The notes under the pieces were generated by a model. It had not been told where the DNA came from, did no database searches, and worked only from the letters and a program-made list of their open reading frames with translations. This document shows positions 26,942-35,991 of a stretch of DNA of 64,000 bases, one piece after another (the first letter of the stretch is position 1; the number at the start of each line of letters is the position of its first letter). This stretch comes from Candidatus Kouleothrix ribensis (lineage in GTDB: Bacteria; Chloroflexota; Chloroflexia; Chloroflexales; Roseiflexaceae). The position numbers and the translations under genes are program-made. The stretch is taken from positions 1,922,001 to 1,986,000 of the forward strand of contig JADKGW010000001.1 in NCBI GenBank assembly GCA_016722075.1, read 5' to 3'.

Positions 26942-28462
26942 ATGACGCCTCGACGCGTTGCGGTCGTCACCGGAGCAATCATGCTCAGTCTGTTCCTGGC
27001 GTCGATGGAGTCGACCGTGGTTGCAACCGGCATGCCCACGATTGTAAGCCAGCTGGGCGGGCTCGAGTACTATAGCTGGGTGTTCTCGGCCTATATGCTC
27101 ACATCGACGACAACCGTGCCGCTGTATGGCAAGCTCTCGGATCTGTACGGGCGCCGGCCGATCTACGCGGCGGCCATGGTGCTGTTCTTGCTCGGCTCGC
27201 TGCTGTGCGGCCTGGCCCAGACCATGGTGCAGCTGATCGCAGCGCGCGCGGTGCAGGGCATCGGGGCCGGCGGGCTGCTGCCGCTGGCGTTTATCATCAT
27301 CGCCGATATGTTCAGCCTCGAGCAGCGCGCGCGCATGCAGGGGCTGTTCTCGGGTGTCTGGGGCATCTCGTCGGTGGTCGGCCCGCTGCTCGGCGGTGTA
27401 CTGGTCGAGCGCGTGTCGTGGCACTGGATCTTCTTCATCAATATCGTACCCGGCCTGATCGCCGGCGCGCTGGTGTGGTACGCATGGGTCGACCAGCCGC
27501 GCGGCCCTGCGGCACGCCTACCGGTCGATTACGCCGGCGCACTGCTGCTGACCTCGGGCGTCGTGCTGCTGCTGCTCGGGCTATTCGAGCTTGGCACGCC
27601 GCTGGGCTGGGCGCTGCTGGCCGCCGCCGCGCTGGCGTTTGGGCTGCTGGCCTGGGCCGAGCGCCGCGCGCCCGACCCGGTGCTGCCGCTGGCACTATTT
27701 CGCGACCGGCTGTTCCTGATCGCCTGCGCCCATGGCCTGTTTGCCGGCTGGGCCATGTTCGGCAGCACTGCCTACATCCCGCTGTTCGTACAGGCAGTGC
27801 TAGGCACCAGCGCCACGGCCGCCGGCGCCACGCTCACGCCGCTGCTCATCGCCTGGGTGGTGGCCAGCATCGTCGGCAGCCGGCTGCTCTTGAAGGTTGG
27901 CTATCGCACGCTGGCGCTGGCCGGCATGGTGCTGCTGACGATCGGCGCGCTGCTCATGTCGCGCATCGGCACGGGCAGCTCGCAGCTCGGCCTGGTGATC
28001 GGCCTGGCCATGATGGGCACCGGCATGGGCCTCTCGATCCCGGCCTTTCTGATCGCAGTGCAGAGCACGGCCGAGCGGCGCATGCTGGGCACGGCCACCT
28101 CGACGCTCCAGTTCAGCCGCAGCATCGGCGGGGTGCTGGGGGTGAGCATCATGGGCATCGCGCTGAGCAGCGGCCTGGCGGCGAATCTGCGCGCAGCCGG
28201 GCTCGACCCGGCCGCAGTTTCGATCGACACACTGCTCGACCCACTGGCACAATCTGCGGCCAGCGCAGCGTTGGATGCCAGCCTGCGCAACGCGCTCGCC
28301 AGCGCCATCCAGGGCATCTTCCTGCTCGCGCTGATCGCGGCAGTGCTCGGCCTGATCGCCACCGCGCTGGCGCCGGCCGGGCGGATCGCTCAGCTGGCCG
28401 CGCAACGAACCCAGGCGGCTGAAGAGAGCGCCGTACCGCCGGTGGTGCCGGTCGGCGAGTAG
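26942..28462 (+). CDS. MFS drug-type exporter, DHA2 (EmrB/QacA) family
   Basis: A 506-aa, 14-helix major-facilitator protein. Markers are D/E in LASMESTVVATGMPTI (motif D1), the loop 2-3 motif GKLSDLYGRRP, and motif C in the fifth helix (GVWGISSVVGPLLGG). Family members export drugs or lipophilic compounds using the proton gradient. The start at ATG 26942 has AAGGAG upstream; a longer in-frame extension to 26339 overlaps the VOC gene and is discarded. No local repressor gene is seen. Confidence 0.9.
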   Translation: MTPRRVAVVTGAIMLSLFLASMESTVVATGMPTIVSQLGGLEYYSWVFSAYMLTSTTTVPLYGKLSDLYGRRPIYAAAMVLFLLGSLLCGLAQTMVQLIAARAVQGIGAGGLLPLAFIIIADMFSLEQRARMQGLFSGVWGISSVVGPLLGGVLVERVSWHWIFFINIVPGLIAGALVWYAWVDQPRGPAARLPVDYAGALLLTSGVVLLLLGLFELGTPLGWALLAAAALAFGLLAWAERRAPDPVLPLALFRDRLFLIACAHGLFAGWAMFGSTAYIPLFVQAVLGTSATAAGATLTPLLIAWVVASIVGSRLLLKVGYRTLALAGMVLLTIGALLMSRIGTGSSQLGLVIGLAMMGTGMGLSIPAFLIAVQSTAERRMLGTATSTLQFSRSIGGVLGVSIMGIALSSGLAANLRAAGLDPAAVSIDTLLDPLAQSAASAALDASLRNALASAIQGIFLLALIAAVLGLIATALAPAGRIAQLAAQRTQAAEESAVPPVVPVGE

Positions 28463-28496
28463 CCCATGATCGGCCAAAAGTCGGAGCCGAGCCGGC

Positions 28497-28526
28497 TTGA
28501 CAAGCACAGCGTAGCCGTGATATGCT
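28497..28526 (+). promoter_or_regulatory. Sigma70-type promoter of a short transcription unit
   Basis: TTGACA (28497-28502), an 18-bp spacer and TATGCT (28521-28526). A second possible -10, TATAGT, lies at 28550-28555 behind a weaker TTGCGG. Confidence 0.65.
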
Positions 28527-28576
28527 TGCGGCGCATCAAGAAGTGTGTGTATAGTATTTGAAAGGTGGTATGTAGC

Positions 28577-28699
28577 ATGGCTAGCGAGATGAAGCTCATC
28601 ACAATCGAGAGCTTCAGCATCCTCGGTCGGTACATCCGGCCCATGGGTGCGGTCGCTTACGGCCATACTGCGTCCACTTTCCGGGGGCTCCAGCGCTGA
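28577..28699 (+). CDS. Possible 40-aa peptide or small RNA region
   Basis: A 40-codon frame (MASEMKLITIESFSILGRY, then a Gly/Arg-rich end) has AAGGTGG 8 nt before its ATG. It sits between the promoter at 28497 and the terminator at 28725, so a transcript of about 230 nt is expected. It may encode a peptide or be a small RNA. I recognise no family. Confidence 0.4.
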   Translation: MASEMKLITIESFSILGRYIRPMGAVAYGHTASTFRGLQR

Positions 28700-28724
28700 T
28701 TTTCAGCACATAACGAGCTAACGG

Positions 28725-28759
28725 GCCGTGGGCGACAGTCGGTAGCGCTCACGGCTTTT
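28725..28759 (+). terminator. Intrinsic terminator
   Basis: A 10-bp stem (GCCGTGGGCG / CGCTCACGGC, one G-U pair) with an 11-nt loop is followed directly by TTTTGTGTGT. It closes the short unit that begins at 28497. Confidence 0.7.
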
Positions 28760-28857
28760 GTGTGTCTTCGACACGGCCGTGGGCGGCGCGCAGATTGTGC
28801 CCACGGCCTTTTGCATGCCATACAATCGTCATCGTGGCCAGTAGGAAGAAAAAAGCA

Positions 28858-29142
28858 ATGCCGTCATCGAATCCTAACCCAATCTCGGGCAGCGCGCCAT
28901 CTGGCGCGGGGTCCACCGGCCGGCAAAGGAGCACAGCCTTGATAATTCAGGATCGCGACGGCTCACTCGTGCAGGAGCCACGCCCGCCACGACGCACGCC
29001 ATCACACCAGTCGGCCTACCGGGTTGAGATCCCCGCCGACATGCTCGACGAGCAGAGCAGCCTGATCGAGCGGGTGATCGCCTTTGCGTTCGACACATTA
29101 GGCGCCCGCCGCGTCGATGTACGCGTCCGCGAGCACGAATAG
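28858..29142 (+). CDS. Hypothetical protein, 94 aa
   Basis: A polar, Ser/Pro-rich first half followed by a compact C-terminal half (YRVEIPADMLDEQSSLIERV and FAFDTLGARRVDVRVRE) that looks folded. I chose ATG 28858 because AGGAAG lies upstream; longer in-frame starts run into the terminator region. No family recognised. It precedes the ABC ATPase by 46 nt. Confidence 0.55.
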   Translation: MPSSNPNPISGSAPSGAGSTGRQRSTALIIQDRDGSLVQEPRPPRRTPSHQSAYRVEIPADMLDEQSSLIERVIAFAFDTLGARRVDVRVREHE

Positions 29143-29188
29143 AACCGGCGTGGCGCACCTGCGCCACGCCTGCAAGAAAGGGATCGGC

Positions 29189-30124
29189 GTGATTAGCCAA
29201 TCACAGCCCAGCAGCCTACCCATCGCTCAGCCCGCCAGTGAACCAGGCCAGCCGAGCGAGACGATCACCGCGCTTGAGATCACCGGCGCGCTCAAGCGCT
29301 TTCGCAAAGAGTCGGGGCCGCGCCAGCCCTTCTGGAAGCGCGAAGGCCGTGCGCCACGCGAGCAGACGGTGGCCGTCGACAATATCTCGATCAGCGTGCC
29401 GCGCGGCGAGATCTTCGGCCTGCTCGGCGCCAACGGCTCGGGCAAGTCGACGCTGATCCGCCTGGTGTCGACCTTGCTCATCCCCGACGCCGGCCAGATC
29501 CGCGTGTTCGGGCACGATCTGCATCACGACGAGCGGATCGTCAGGCGCATGATCAACCGCGTCAGCGTCGAGGCCTCGTTCTTCAAGAAGCTCTCGGCGC
29601 TCGAAAACCTGATGTACGCCGCGCGCCTGTATGATCTGCCGGTCGCCGCCGCGCGCGAGCAGGCGATCTACATCCTCGGCAAGCTCGGCATGGCCGAAAA
29701 GCGCCTGTACGAGCCGCTCGAAAATATGTCGCGCGGCATGCAGCAGAAGGTTGCAATTGCGCGCGGCCTGCTGACCGCCCCGGTGCTGCTGCTGCTCGAC
29801 GAGCCGACCACCGGGCTCGACCCACGCTCGAAGCAAGATGTGCAGCGCTTCATCCAGCGTATGCGCCGCGAGCACGATACCACCGTGTTCCTGACCACCC
29901 ACGACATGGATGAGGCCGACCGGCTGTGCGACCGGATCGCGGTCATCGCCGACGGCCGGATCGTGGCGCTCGATACGCCGGCCGAGCTGAAACGCCAGAT
30001 CGGTGCGCAGCTCGGCACAAACGGCAGCACGACCATGGAAGACGTGTTTCTGGCGCTCACCGGCAAGAGCCTCGACGACGACTTCGCGATCGAGCGCGAC
30101 CAGGTTGATGATACCGTGATTTAA
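29189..30124 (+). CDS. ABC-2-type exporter ATP-binding protein
   Basis: A 311-aa nucleotide-binding subunit with Walker A GANGSGKST, signature MSRGMQQK, Walker B VLLLLDEP and switch histidine in TTHDMDEAD. The long N-terminal extension before the core and the C-terminal tail place it with DrrA/NatA-type exporters. I prefer GTG 29189, which has a GAAAGGGA site, over an ATG at 29117 that overlaps the previous gene. No permease follows; the nearest is at 33411, after four unrelated genes. Confidence 0.87.
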   Translation: MISQSQPSSLPIAQPASEPGQPSETITALEITGALKRFRKESGPRQPFWKREGRAPREQTVAVDNISISVPRGEIFGLLGANGSGKSTLIRLVSTLLIPDAGQIRVFGHDLHHDERIVRRMINRVSVEASFFKKLSALENLMYAARLYDLPVAAAREQAIYILGKLGMAEKRLYEPLENMSRGMQQKVAIARGLLTAPVLLLLDEPTTGLDPRSKQDVQRFIQRMRREHDTTVFLTTHDMDEADRLCDRIAVIADGRIVALDTPAELKRQIGAQLGTNGSTTMEDVFLALTGKSLDDDFAIERDQVDDTVI

Positions 30125-30195
30125 CCACCCGGCCACCACATACGCATAGCCCAACCAGGCGTGCTGGTGGCCGGGCGATACAAAGGGGAAACTGC

Positions 30196-31092
30196 TTGCA
30201 AGGACTCGTGCTTAAGGCCCAGAGTGGTTTCTTCTGGGTGCAGACCGACGCCGGGCTGCTCGAGTGCCGGCTGCGCGGCCGCCTGAAGAAAGAGCGCCAG
30301 GCCAGCGATATTGCCGTGATCGGCGATCTCGTTGAGGTGACGCAGGTATCGCCGACCACCGGCGCGATCGAGGCGGTGCAGCCACGGCGCACCAAGCTGG
30401 CCCGCCGCGCGGCCGGCTCGCGCGGGATTTGGAGCGAAGACGTGCTGGTGGCAAATGTCGACCAGGTGCTGCTGGTGTTTGCCTGCGCCGACCCGCCGCT
30501 CTCGCCACGCATGCTCGATCGCTACCTGGTGCTAACCGAGGCCGAACAGCTCGATACCGTGATCGTCGCCAATAAAGTCGATCTGGCCGGCGACGCACAG
30601 GCGCTGTTTGCGATCTACGAGCAGATCGGCTACCCGGTGCTGTACACCAGCACCAAGCAGCGGCTGGGCATCGATGCACTGCGCGACCGCCTGGCCGGGC
30701 GGATCAGCGTGGTGACCGGTAAGTCGGGCGTGGGCAAGAGCAGCCTGCTGAACGCGGTGCAGCCCGGCCTGGGCCTCGCTACTGGCGAGGTCAGCCAGAC
30801 GCTCGGCAAAGGCCGCCATACCACCACCGTGGCCGAGCTGCACGCGCTCGCGCTCGGCGACGGCTACGTGGCCGACACGCCCGGCATCCGCGAGCTGGGG
30901 CTGTGGCGGCTCGACAAGCGCACGCTCGACTGGTGCTACCGCGAGTTCCGGCCATTCCTGGAAGCATGCTACTTCGCCGGCTGCACGCACATCCACGAGC
31001 CTGATTGCGCGGTGCGCGCGGCCGTAGATGCCGGCCAGATCAGCCTGGCTCGTCACGATAGTTATGTTAAGCTGTATGGCGAAGCGATATAG
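30196..31092 (+). CDS. rsgA: Ribosome small-subunit GTPase RsgA
   Basis: RsgA checks late 30S maturation. The 298-aa product shows the circularly permuted G-motif order: an OB fold (1-70), then NKVD (G4), GKSGVGKSS (G1), a threonine in GRHTTT (G2) and DTPG (G3). It ends in a zinc motif with C, C, H, H and C in CYFAGCTHIHEPDC. The start is TTG 30196 behind AAAGGGGA. It is unrelated in function to the flanking transporter genes. Confidence 0.93.
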   Translation: MQGLVLKAQSGFFWVQTDAGLLECRLRGRLKKERQASDIAVIGDLVEVTQVSPTTGAIEAVQPRRTKLARRAAGSRGIWSEDVLVANVDQVLLVFACADPPLSPRMLDRYLVLTEAEQLDTVIVANKVDLAGDAQALFAIYEQIGYPVLYTSTKQRLGIDALRDRLAGRISVVTGKSGVGKSSLLNAVQPGLGLATGEVSQTLGKGRHTTTVAELHALALGDGYVADTPGIRELGLWRLDKRTLDWCYREFRPFLEACYFAGCTHIHEPDCAVRAAVDAGQISLARHDSYVKLYGEAI

Positions 31093-31290
31093 CGTGCGCC
31101 ATCCACAGCCATTCCAGTTCCTCGGCTGCATTGGTGCGACAGTGCCGATCTGGCCAAGAATATATCGAACGTACCGCGCTGCTGAACGCTTGATCGCGGT
31201 CCAACGCGGCGGGGCGAGTGGAAAGGAGGGTAGCTATGCGCCGAACGCACATCTCGACCATGCAACCTTATATGACAAGGAATATACCCA

Positions 31291-31848
31291 ATGCCTACCA
31301 AAACTGCCCTGCTCCTGATCGATGTTCAGGTTGGGCTGACCTCTGGCGCCACGCCGGTGTATGGCGCAGCCGGCGTGCTGGCGCGCATCGCCGGGCTGAT
31401 CGCGCGCGCACGGGCCGCCGGCGTGCCGGTGGTGTATGTACAGGATAACGACGTCGGTGGAGTTGGCTCGGCCGAGTGGCAGATCGACCCGGCCGTCGCG
31501 CCGGGGCCGGGCGAGCTAACCATTCAGAAGGCCTGGGCCGACTCATTCTACGAAACCCAGCTGCACGACGCACTGACGGCGCGCGGGGTACAGCGGCTGG
31601 TGATCGCCGGCATGAAGAGCGACGTATGCGTATTCATGACCAGCACGCGCGCCGTTGCGCTGGGCTACGACGTGGCGCTCGCGGCCGACGCGCACAGCAC
31701 CACCGACGACCGCACGCTCACCGCGCCGCAGGCGACGGCATATATTAACGACCTGCTGGACGGCTTCGGCGCACAAGATGGCTTTGGCAACGGCCAGCAT
31801 AGCATCACAGTGGTGCCTGCGGCCGAGGTCGCGTTCGCCGGGCGCTAG
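31291..31848 (+). CDS. Isochorismatase-fold cysteine hydrolase
   Basis: A 185-aa protein with the catalytic triad of the family: Asp in LLLIDVQVG, Lys in TIQKAWADSF and Cys in GMKSDVCV. Members hydrolyse amides or vinyl ethers (nicotinamide, N-carbamoyl compounds, isochorismate); the substrate here is undetermined. The start at ATG 31291 has AAGGA upstream. The 198-bp gap before it holds another strong ribosome site (near 31222) in front of an out-of-frame ATG. Confidence 0.87.
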   Translation: MPTKTALLLIDVQVGLTSGATPVYGAAGVLARIAGLIARARAAGVPVVYVQDNDVGGVGSAEWQIDPAVAPGPGELTIQKAWADSFYETQLHDALTARGVQRLVIAGMKSDVCVFMTSTRAVALGYDVALAADAHSTTDDRTLTAPQATAYINDLLDGFGAQDGFGNGQHSITVVPAAEVAFAGR

Positions 31849-32014
31849 CGCGATGTGCGCAGAAACCGAACCCACAGCACACGCGCATCCAAGAAAGGAG
31901 CACGCCATATGAGTGCCAGATCAGATACGCCTCACCCGTTCGCCGTCGTTGAAACTACTGGCTAATCCGAGGTATACGTGCCTGGCGCGGTGCCTCGCGG
32001 AGGATACCACTGCA

Positions 32015-32236
32015 ATGCCAAGGGTACACCTATATGTGCAAGACCTGGAGGCGATCGAAGAGCTGGAAGAGCATGCCGACTGGGAGCAGCGGGTAGGGCT
32101 GAACGGCACCGCTGCGCGCCGCGACGCGCGGCCAGGCGACACCCGCGGCGAGCGGCGCTTCGGCGGGGCCGAGGCGCTGGCCCGCAAGCGCGCCGACCGG
32201 CGCAAAAACGTGGTGCGGGCGACCCGCCGCGACTAG
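32015..32236 (+). CDS. Small charged hypothetical protein, 73 aa
   Basis: Begins MPRVHLYVQDLEAIEELEEH and continues as a highly charged, Arg-rich tail, probably disordered. GCGGAGGA lies about 10 nt before the ATG. No recognised family. Confidence 0.5.
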   Translation: MPRVHLYVQDLEAIEELEEHADWEQRVGLNGTAARRDARPGDTRGERRFGGAEALARKRADRRKNVVRATRRD

Positions 32237-32417
32237 CAGGCCAGCGTGTGGGTGTTGCGTTCGTGCTCCTTTGCAGGCATCTCGCAACACTCACACCGCA
32301 CAGCGCATACGAGCCGGCTTCAAACACGCCGTGCGCATGCGCGGCGCCGAAGCGTTCGACGGCCTCGGCCCAACCGCGCTGGCACACCTGATCGGGCAGC
32401 TGCCTAGACGAGGATAT

Positions 32418-33386
32418 ATGAACACACTCACCACCCGCCCCTATGCGGGCGAAACCGATCTACCGGCGGTCGTTGAGCTGCTGAATAGCTGCGACGCGGC
32501 CGACCAGCTCGACGACAACTACGCGATTGACGATCTGCGGCTGGAGTTCGCCGACCCGCGGCTCGACCCGGCCAACGACCTGCAGCTATGGGAAGATGCC
32601 GACGGTGCGCTGATCGGCTTTGGCCAGGTGTGGCTCGAGCCGGATGCCGATCCGGTCGAAGGCTCACTGTACTGGCGCGTGGCCACATCCGCGCGCGGCA
32701 GCGGCGTGGAAGACGAGATCATGGCCTGGGCCGGCGAGCGGGTGCGCCAGGTGGCATGCGCGAACGGGCGGGCCGCCTGGCTGCGCTGCAGCGCGCGCGC
32801 CGAGTTCGCGTATGGGCACGCGCTGCCACAGCGCCATGGCATGCGCATCGACCGGCACTTCTTCCAGATGCACCGGCCACTCGACCAGCCAATCGAGCTG
32901 GTAGCGCTGCCGGCGGGCTTCAGGCTGCGCCACGTGGCGGATGCAGCCGACGTAGCGGCCTGGGTCGCGGCGTTCAACCAGTCGTTCATCGATCACTGGA
33001 ACTTCCACCCGACCACGCTGGAGAGCCACATGCACTGGATGCAGCACCCGAGCTACCGGCCCGCACACGACCTGATCGCGGTAGCCGAGGATGGCACGAT
33101 CGCCGCGTTCAGCTTCTGCATCATCGACGCCGAGGAGAACGCGCGCAACCAGCGCAACTATGGCAGTATCGCCATGCTCGGCACCCGGCGCGGCTACCGC
33201 CGGCGCGGGCTCGGCCGGGCCATGTTGCTGGCCGGCTTGCAGCGGCTCAAGGCCGATGGCGCCGCAGTGGCCAAGCTGAATGTCGACGCCGAAAACCCCA
33301 CCGGCGCGCTACGCCTGTACGAGTCGGTTGGCTTTCGCGTCGCCCACAGCTGGCAGAGCTATTCGAAAGAGCTACACACGGTGTAG
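32418..33386 (+). CDS. Tandem GNAT acetyltransferase
   Basis: A 322-aa protein of two GNAT modules. The first (about 1-150) lacks a clear acetyl-CoA loop; the second has RRGYRRRGLGRAMLLAGLQRL, matching R/Q-x-x-G-x-G/A, and the NPTGALRLYESVGF motif. The layout resembles mycothiol synthase MshD, but many tandem GNATs share it. I chose ATG 32418 with GACGAGGA upstream. The acceptor is unknown. Confidence 0.82.
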   Translation: MNTLTTRPYAGETDLPAVVELLNSCDAADQLDDNYAIDDLRLEFADPRLDPANDLQLWEDADGALIGFGQVWLEPDADPVEGSLYWRVATSARGSGVEDEIMAWAGERVRQVACANGRAAWLRCSARAEFAYGHALPQRHGMRIDRHFFQMHRPLDQPIELVALPAGFRLRHVADAADVAAWVAAFNQSFIDHWNFHPTTLESHMHWMQHPSYRPAHDLIAVAEDGTIAAFSFCIIDAEENARNQRNYGSIAMLGTRRGYRRRGLGRAMLLAGLQRLKADGAAVAKLNVDAENPTGALRLYESVGFRVAHSWQSYSKELHTV

Positions 33387-33410
33387 CGCGAGCACGAAAG
33401 GACCCCTTCT

Positions 33411-34271
33411 ATGACAACCCTGCCCCGTCGTCGCGGCGGTGAGCTTGGGCGCGAGCTGCGCGCCGCATATGCGTTCGTCGAGCGCAACGCCAACCTGATC
33501 AAGCGCTACTGGGCCTGGGAGCTGGTGTGGCTGGCCTACTCGATCGTCAGCTCGCTGGCGGTGACGCTGATCGGCAAGGCCTCGAGCGAGATCACCGGCG
33601 TAGCGATGACCGACACGCAGGTCAACACCTTCATCCTGTTCCTGATGGTCGGCACGCTGGTGTGGCACTACCTGGCCATGGTGTTCGACCTGGTGAGCGA
33701 GGCCATTCAGTGGGAGCGCTGGGAGGGCACGATCGAGTATACCTTCATGGCACCGATCTCGCGCCTGACCCACCTGCTGGGCCAGGCGGCCTTCGCGGTG
33801 ATCTATGGCGTGCTGCACACCTCGATCATTATGGCGATCGTCGCACTGTTCTTTAAGGTCGACCTAAGCAACGCGAATGTGCCGAGCATGCTGCTGATCG
33901 TCGTCACCGGCAGCACAAGCTTCATCGGGCTGGGTATGTTCGCGGCGGTGCTGCCGCTGCTCTCGCCCGAGAAGGGCCTGCAGATGACCAACATCATCAA
34001 GACGCTGGTGCTGCTGGTGAGCGGTGTGTACTACCCGGTCAGCGTGCTGCCGGGCTGGATGCAGCTGTTCGCCACGATCTCGCCGGCCGCCTACATGCTC
34101 GAGGGCATGCGCAAGGCACTGCTCGAGGGCGTCGGCGTGCGCGCGGCGTTTCTGCCCTACATCGTGCCGCTGTTGATCACCGGCATGATCACCATCCCGG
34201 CCGGCCTGTGGGCCTTTATGCGCGCCGAACGCTACGCCAAGCAGACCGGTAAGCTCAAGCGTAATGGCTAA
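33411..34271 (+). CDS. ABC-2-type transporter permease
   Basis: A 286-aa membrane protein with about six helices and the ABC-2 conserved ending (PAAYMLEGMRKALLEG, then a short cytoplasmic tail). The start at ATG 33411 follows GAAAGGA by a normal spacing. It is the likely partner of the ATPase at 29189, since no other ATPase is near, but the two are separated by 3.3 kb. Confidence 0.85.
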   Translation: MTTLPRRRGGELGRELRAAYAFVERNANLIKRYWAWELVWLAYSIVSSLAVTLIGKASSEITGVAMTDTQVNTFILFLMVGTLVWHYLAMVFDLVSEAIQWERWEGTIEYTFMAPISRLTHLLGQAAFAVIYGVLHTSIIMAIVALFFKVDLSNANVPSMLLIVVTGSTSFIGLGMFAAVLPLLSPEKGLQMTNIIKTLVLLVSGVYYPVSVLPGWMQLFATISPAAYMLEGMRKALLEGVGVRAAFLPYIVPLLITGMITIPAGLWAFMRAERYAKQTGKLKRNG

Positions 34272-34325
34272 GCGTGACGCAATCGCACAATGATGGATTA
34301 TTGCGGGTTAACAGGAGCTAGCACA

Positions 34326-34853
34326 ATGTTGAAGGGCAATAACGTGATACTGCGCGCGATTGAGCGCGACGATCTAAAGCGGATGCACGAGCTCGCGCGC
34401 AATGTCGACCTGGTGCTGCTGGGCGATGGCGAGTGGCAGCCCACGCCGCTGGCCGCGTTCGAGAAGGATTTCGACAAGCACCTCGAGCGCGAGGAGAAAT
34501 CGTGGTTCACGATCGAGGTCGACGGCGAGGTGATCGGCGGCTGCGGGCTGCACCACAGCGACCGGCGCAACGCCACGACGCAGTTCGGGATCGGCATCTA
34601 CGACCCTCGATATGTCGGCCGGGGCTACGGCCGCGAGGCGATCGAGCTGCTGCTGGGCTGGGCCTTCCGCGTGCAGAACTGGCGGCGCGTCTGGCTCACC
34701 ACACTGGCCTGCAACGAGCGCGCCATCCGCGCCTACCGCAAGCTGGGCTTCGTCGATGAAGGCCGGCTGCGCGAACACGCCTTCTTCGCCGGCGAGTATG
34801 TCGACGAGCTGCAGATGGGCATGCTGCGCAGCGAGTGGCAGGCGCACCAATGA
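34326..34853 (+). CDS. GNAT acetyltransferase, RimJ/RimL type
   Basis: A 175-aa protein with opening RAIERDDLKRMHELA, an acetyl-CoA loop GRGYGREAIELLLGWAF and the NERAIRAYRKLGF motif. Family members acetylate ribosomal-protein N-termini, polyamines or antibiotics. ATG 34326 has ACAGGAG upstream. The stop overlaps the RIO kinase start by 4 nt (ATGA). Confidence 0.87.
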   Translation: MLKGNNVILRAIERDDLKRMHELARNVDLVLLGDGEWQPTPLAAFEKDFDKHLEREEKSWFTIEVDGEVIGGCGLHHSDRRNATTQFGIGIYDPRYVGRGYGREAIELLLGWAFRVQNWRRVWLTTLACNERAIRAYRKLGFVDEGRLREHAFFAGEYVDELQMGMLRSEWQAHQ

Positions 34854-35842
34854 TGCATGACGACGACCCCGACGAGCATCCGTACGAGCGCTACGCCGAG
34901 CAGTACGACCCAAGCTACGGCCGGGCCGCGCGCGCCAAGCGCAAGCCTGCAACCCGCCCGCCAGACGCTCCCGATGCGGGGGTGGCCGGCCTGGCCGAGC
35001 CGACTGGCCTGGAGGCCGGATTCGTCACCACCTACCAGCCGGCGCGCTACGAGCAGGTCTGGCTGCTCGAGTCGCTGCGCTCGTTCTACGCCGAGCAGCT
35101 GATCTCCGACGTGCTGGCCCAGGTTAAGGGCGGGAAAGAGGCCAGCGTCTACCGCTGCGCCGCGACGCTGCCGGCCGGCGCCGCGCTGGCGGCCGCCAAG
35201 GTCTACCGCCCGCGCATGTTCCGCAACCTGCGCAACGACAAGCTCTACCGCGAGGGCCGCGCCATCCTCACCGCCGACGGGCGGCCGGCCAAGAAGACCG
35301 ACCACCGCCTGATGCGCGCGATCGGCAAGAAGACCGCCTTCGGCGCGCAGGTGCAGCACACCTCGTGGGTGATGTACGAGTACACGACCATGGAGCGCCT
35401 GCATCGGGCCGGGGCGGCGGTGCCCCGCCCGATCGCCGCCGCCGAGAACGCCATCCTCATGGAATACTTCGGCGACGAGCGGCGCGCGGCGCCAACCCTC
35501 AACGAGATCGGCCTGCCGCGTGGCGAGGCCGGGCCGCTGTTTCGCGAGGCGCTGCGCAATATCGAGCTGCTGCTGCAGCACGGCCTGATCCACGGCGATC
35601 TGTCGGCATACAATCTTCTGTACTGGCAGGGCCGGGTCGTCCTGATCGACTTCCCGCAGGTGGCCGACCTGGGCGCGAATAGCCAGGCCCGCGCGCTCTT
35701 GCAGCGCGACATCCAGCGTGTGTGCGAGTACTTCGCGCGCCAGGGCGTGGCCTGCGACCCGGCCACGATCCTCGACGACCTGTGGGGGCGCTATGGCGTC
35801 GAGGCGCCACCGATCGACGAGCTGGGCGCGCTACTCGAATAA
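34850..35842 (+). CDS. RIO-family atypical protein kinase
   Basis: A 330-aa protein with RIO motifs: a P-loop-like KGGKEASVY, the ATP-binding Lys in AAKVYRP, a hinge near ILMEYFGDE, catalytic HGDLSAYNLL and metal-binding LIDFPQ (DFPQ rather than DFG). The first 70 residues are polar, resembling bacterial RIO proteins. RIO kinases act in rRNA maturation in eukaryotes and archaea; bacterial roles are poorly known. Coupling to an acetyltransferase gene is notable. Confidence 0.87.
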   Translation: MMHDDDPDEHPYERYAEQYDPSYGRAARAKRKPATRPPDAPDAGVAGLAEPTGLEAGFVTTYQPARYEQVWLLESLRSFYAEQLISDVLAQVKGGKEASVYRCAATLPAGAALAAAKVYRPRMFRNLRNDKLYREGRAILTADGRPAKKTDHRLMRAIGKKTAFGAQVQHTSWVMYEYTTMERLHRAGAAVPRPIAAAENAILMEYFGDERRAAPTLNEIGLPRGEAGPLFREALRNIELLLQHGLIHGDLSAYNLLYWQGRVVLIDFPQVADLGANSQARALLQRDIQRVCEYFARQGVACDPATILDDLWGRYGVEAPPIDELGALLE

Positions 35843-35991
35843 GACCGGAAGGCGCAGCTGCACCGAAGCGGCTGCTTGAAAAGCAACCAGGCCAGCCAAC
35901 CACACCAGCACAACGTACGCAACGAGCGGCGCGTGCGTTTCTAATCGTTTGCGACCGTGTGCCGTGGTAGTGACTTAATGGAGGAGACACG

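Noticed and set aside
31236..31448. ATG with a strong AAAGGAGGG site upstream
   Set aside because: The frame runs out of phase into the isochorismatase-fold gene and yields an Arg/Trp-rich peptide without protein-like pattern; the site may be chance or a leader.
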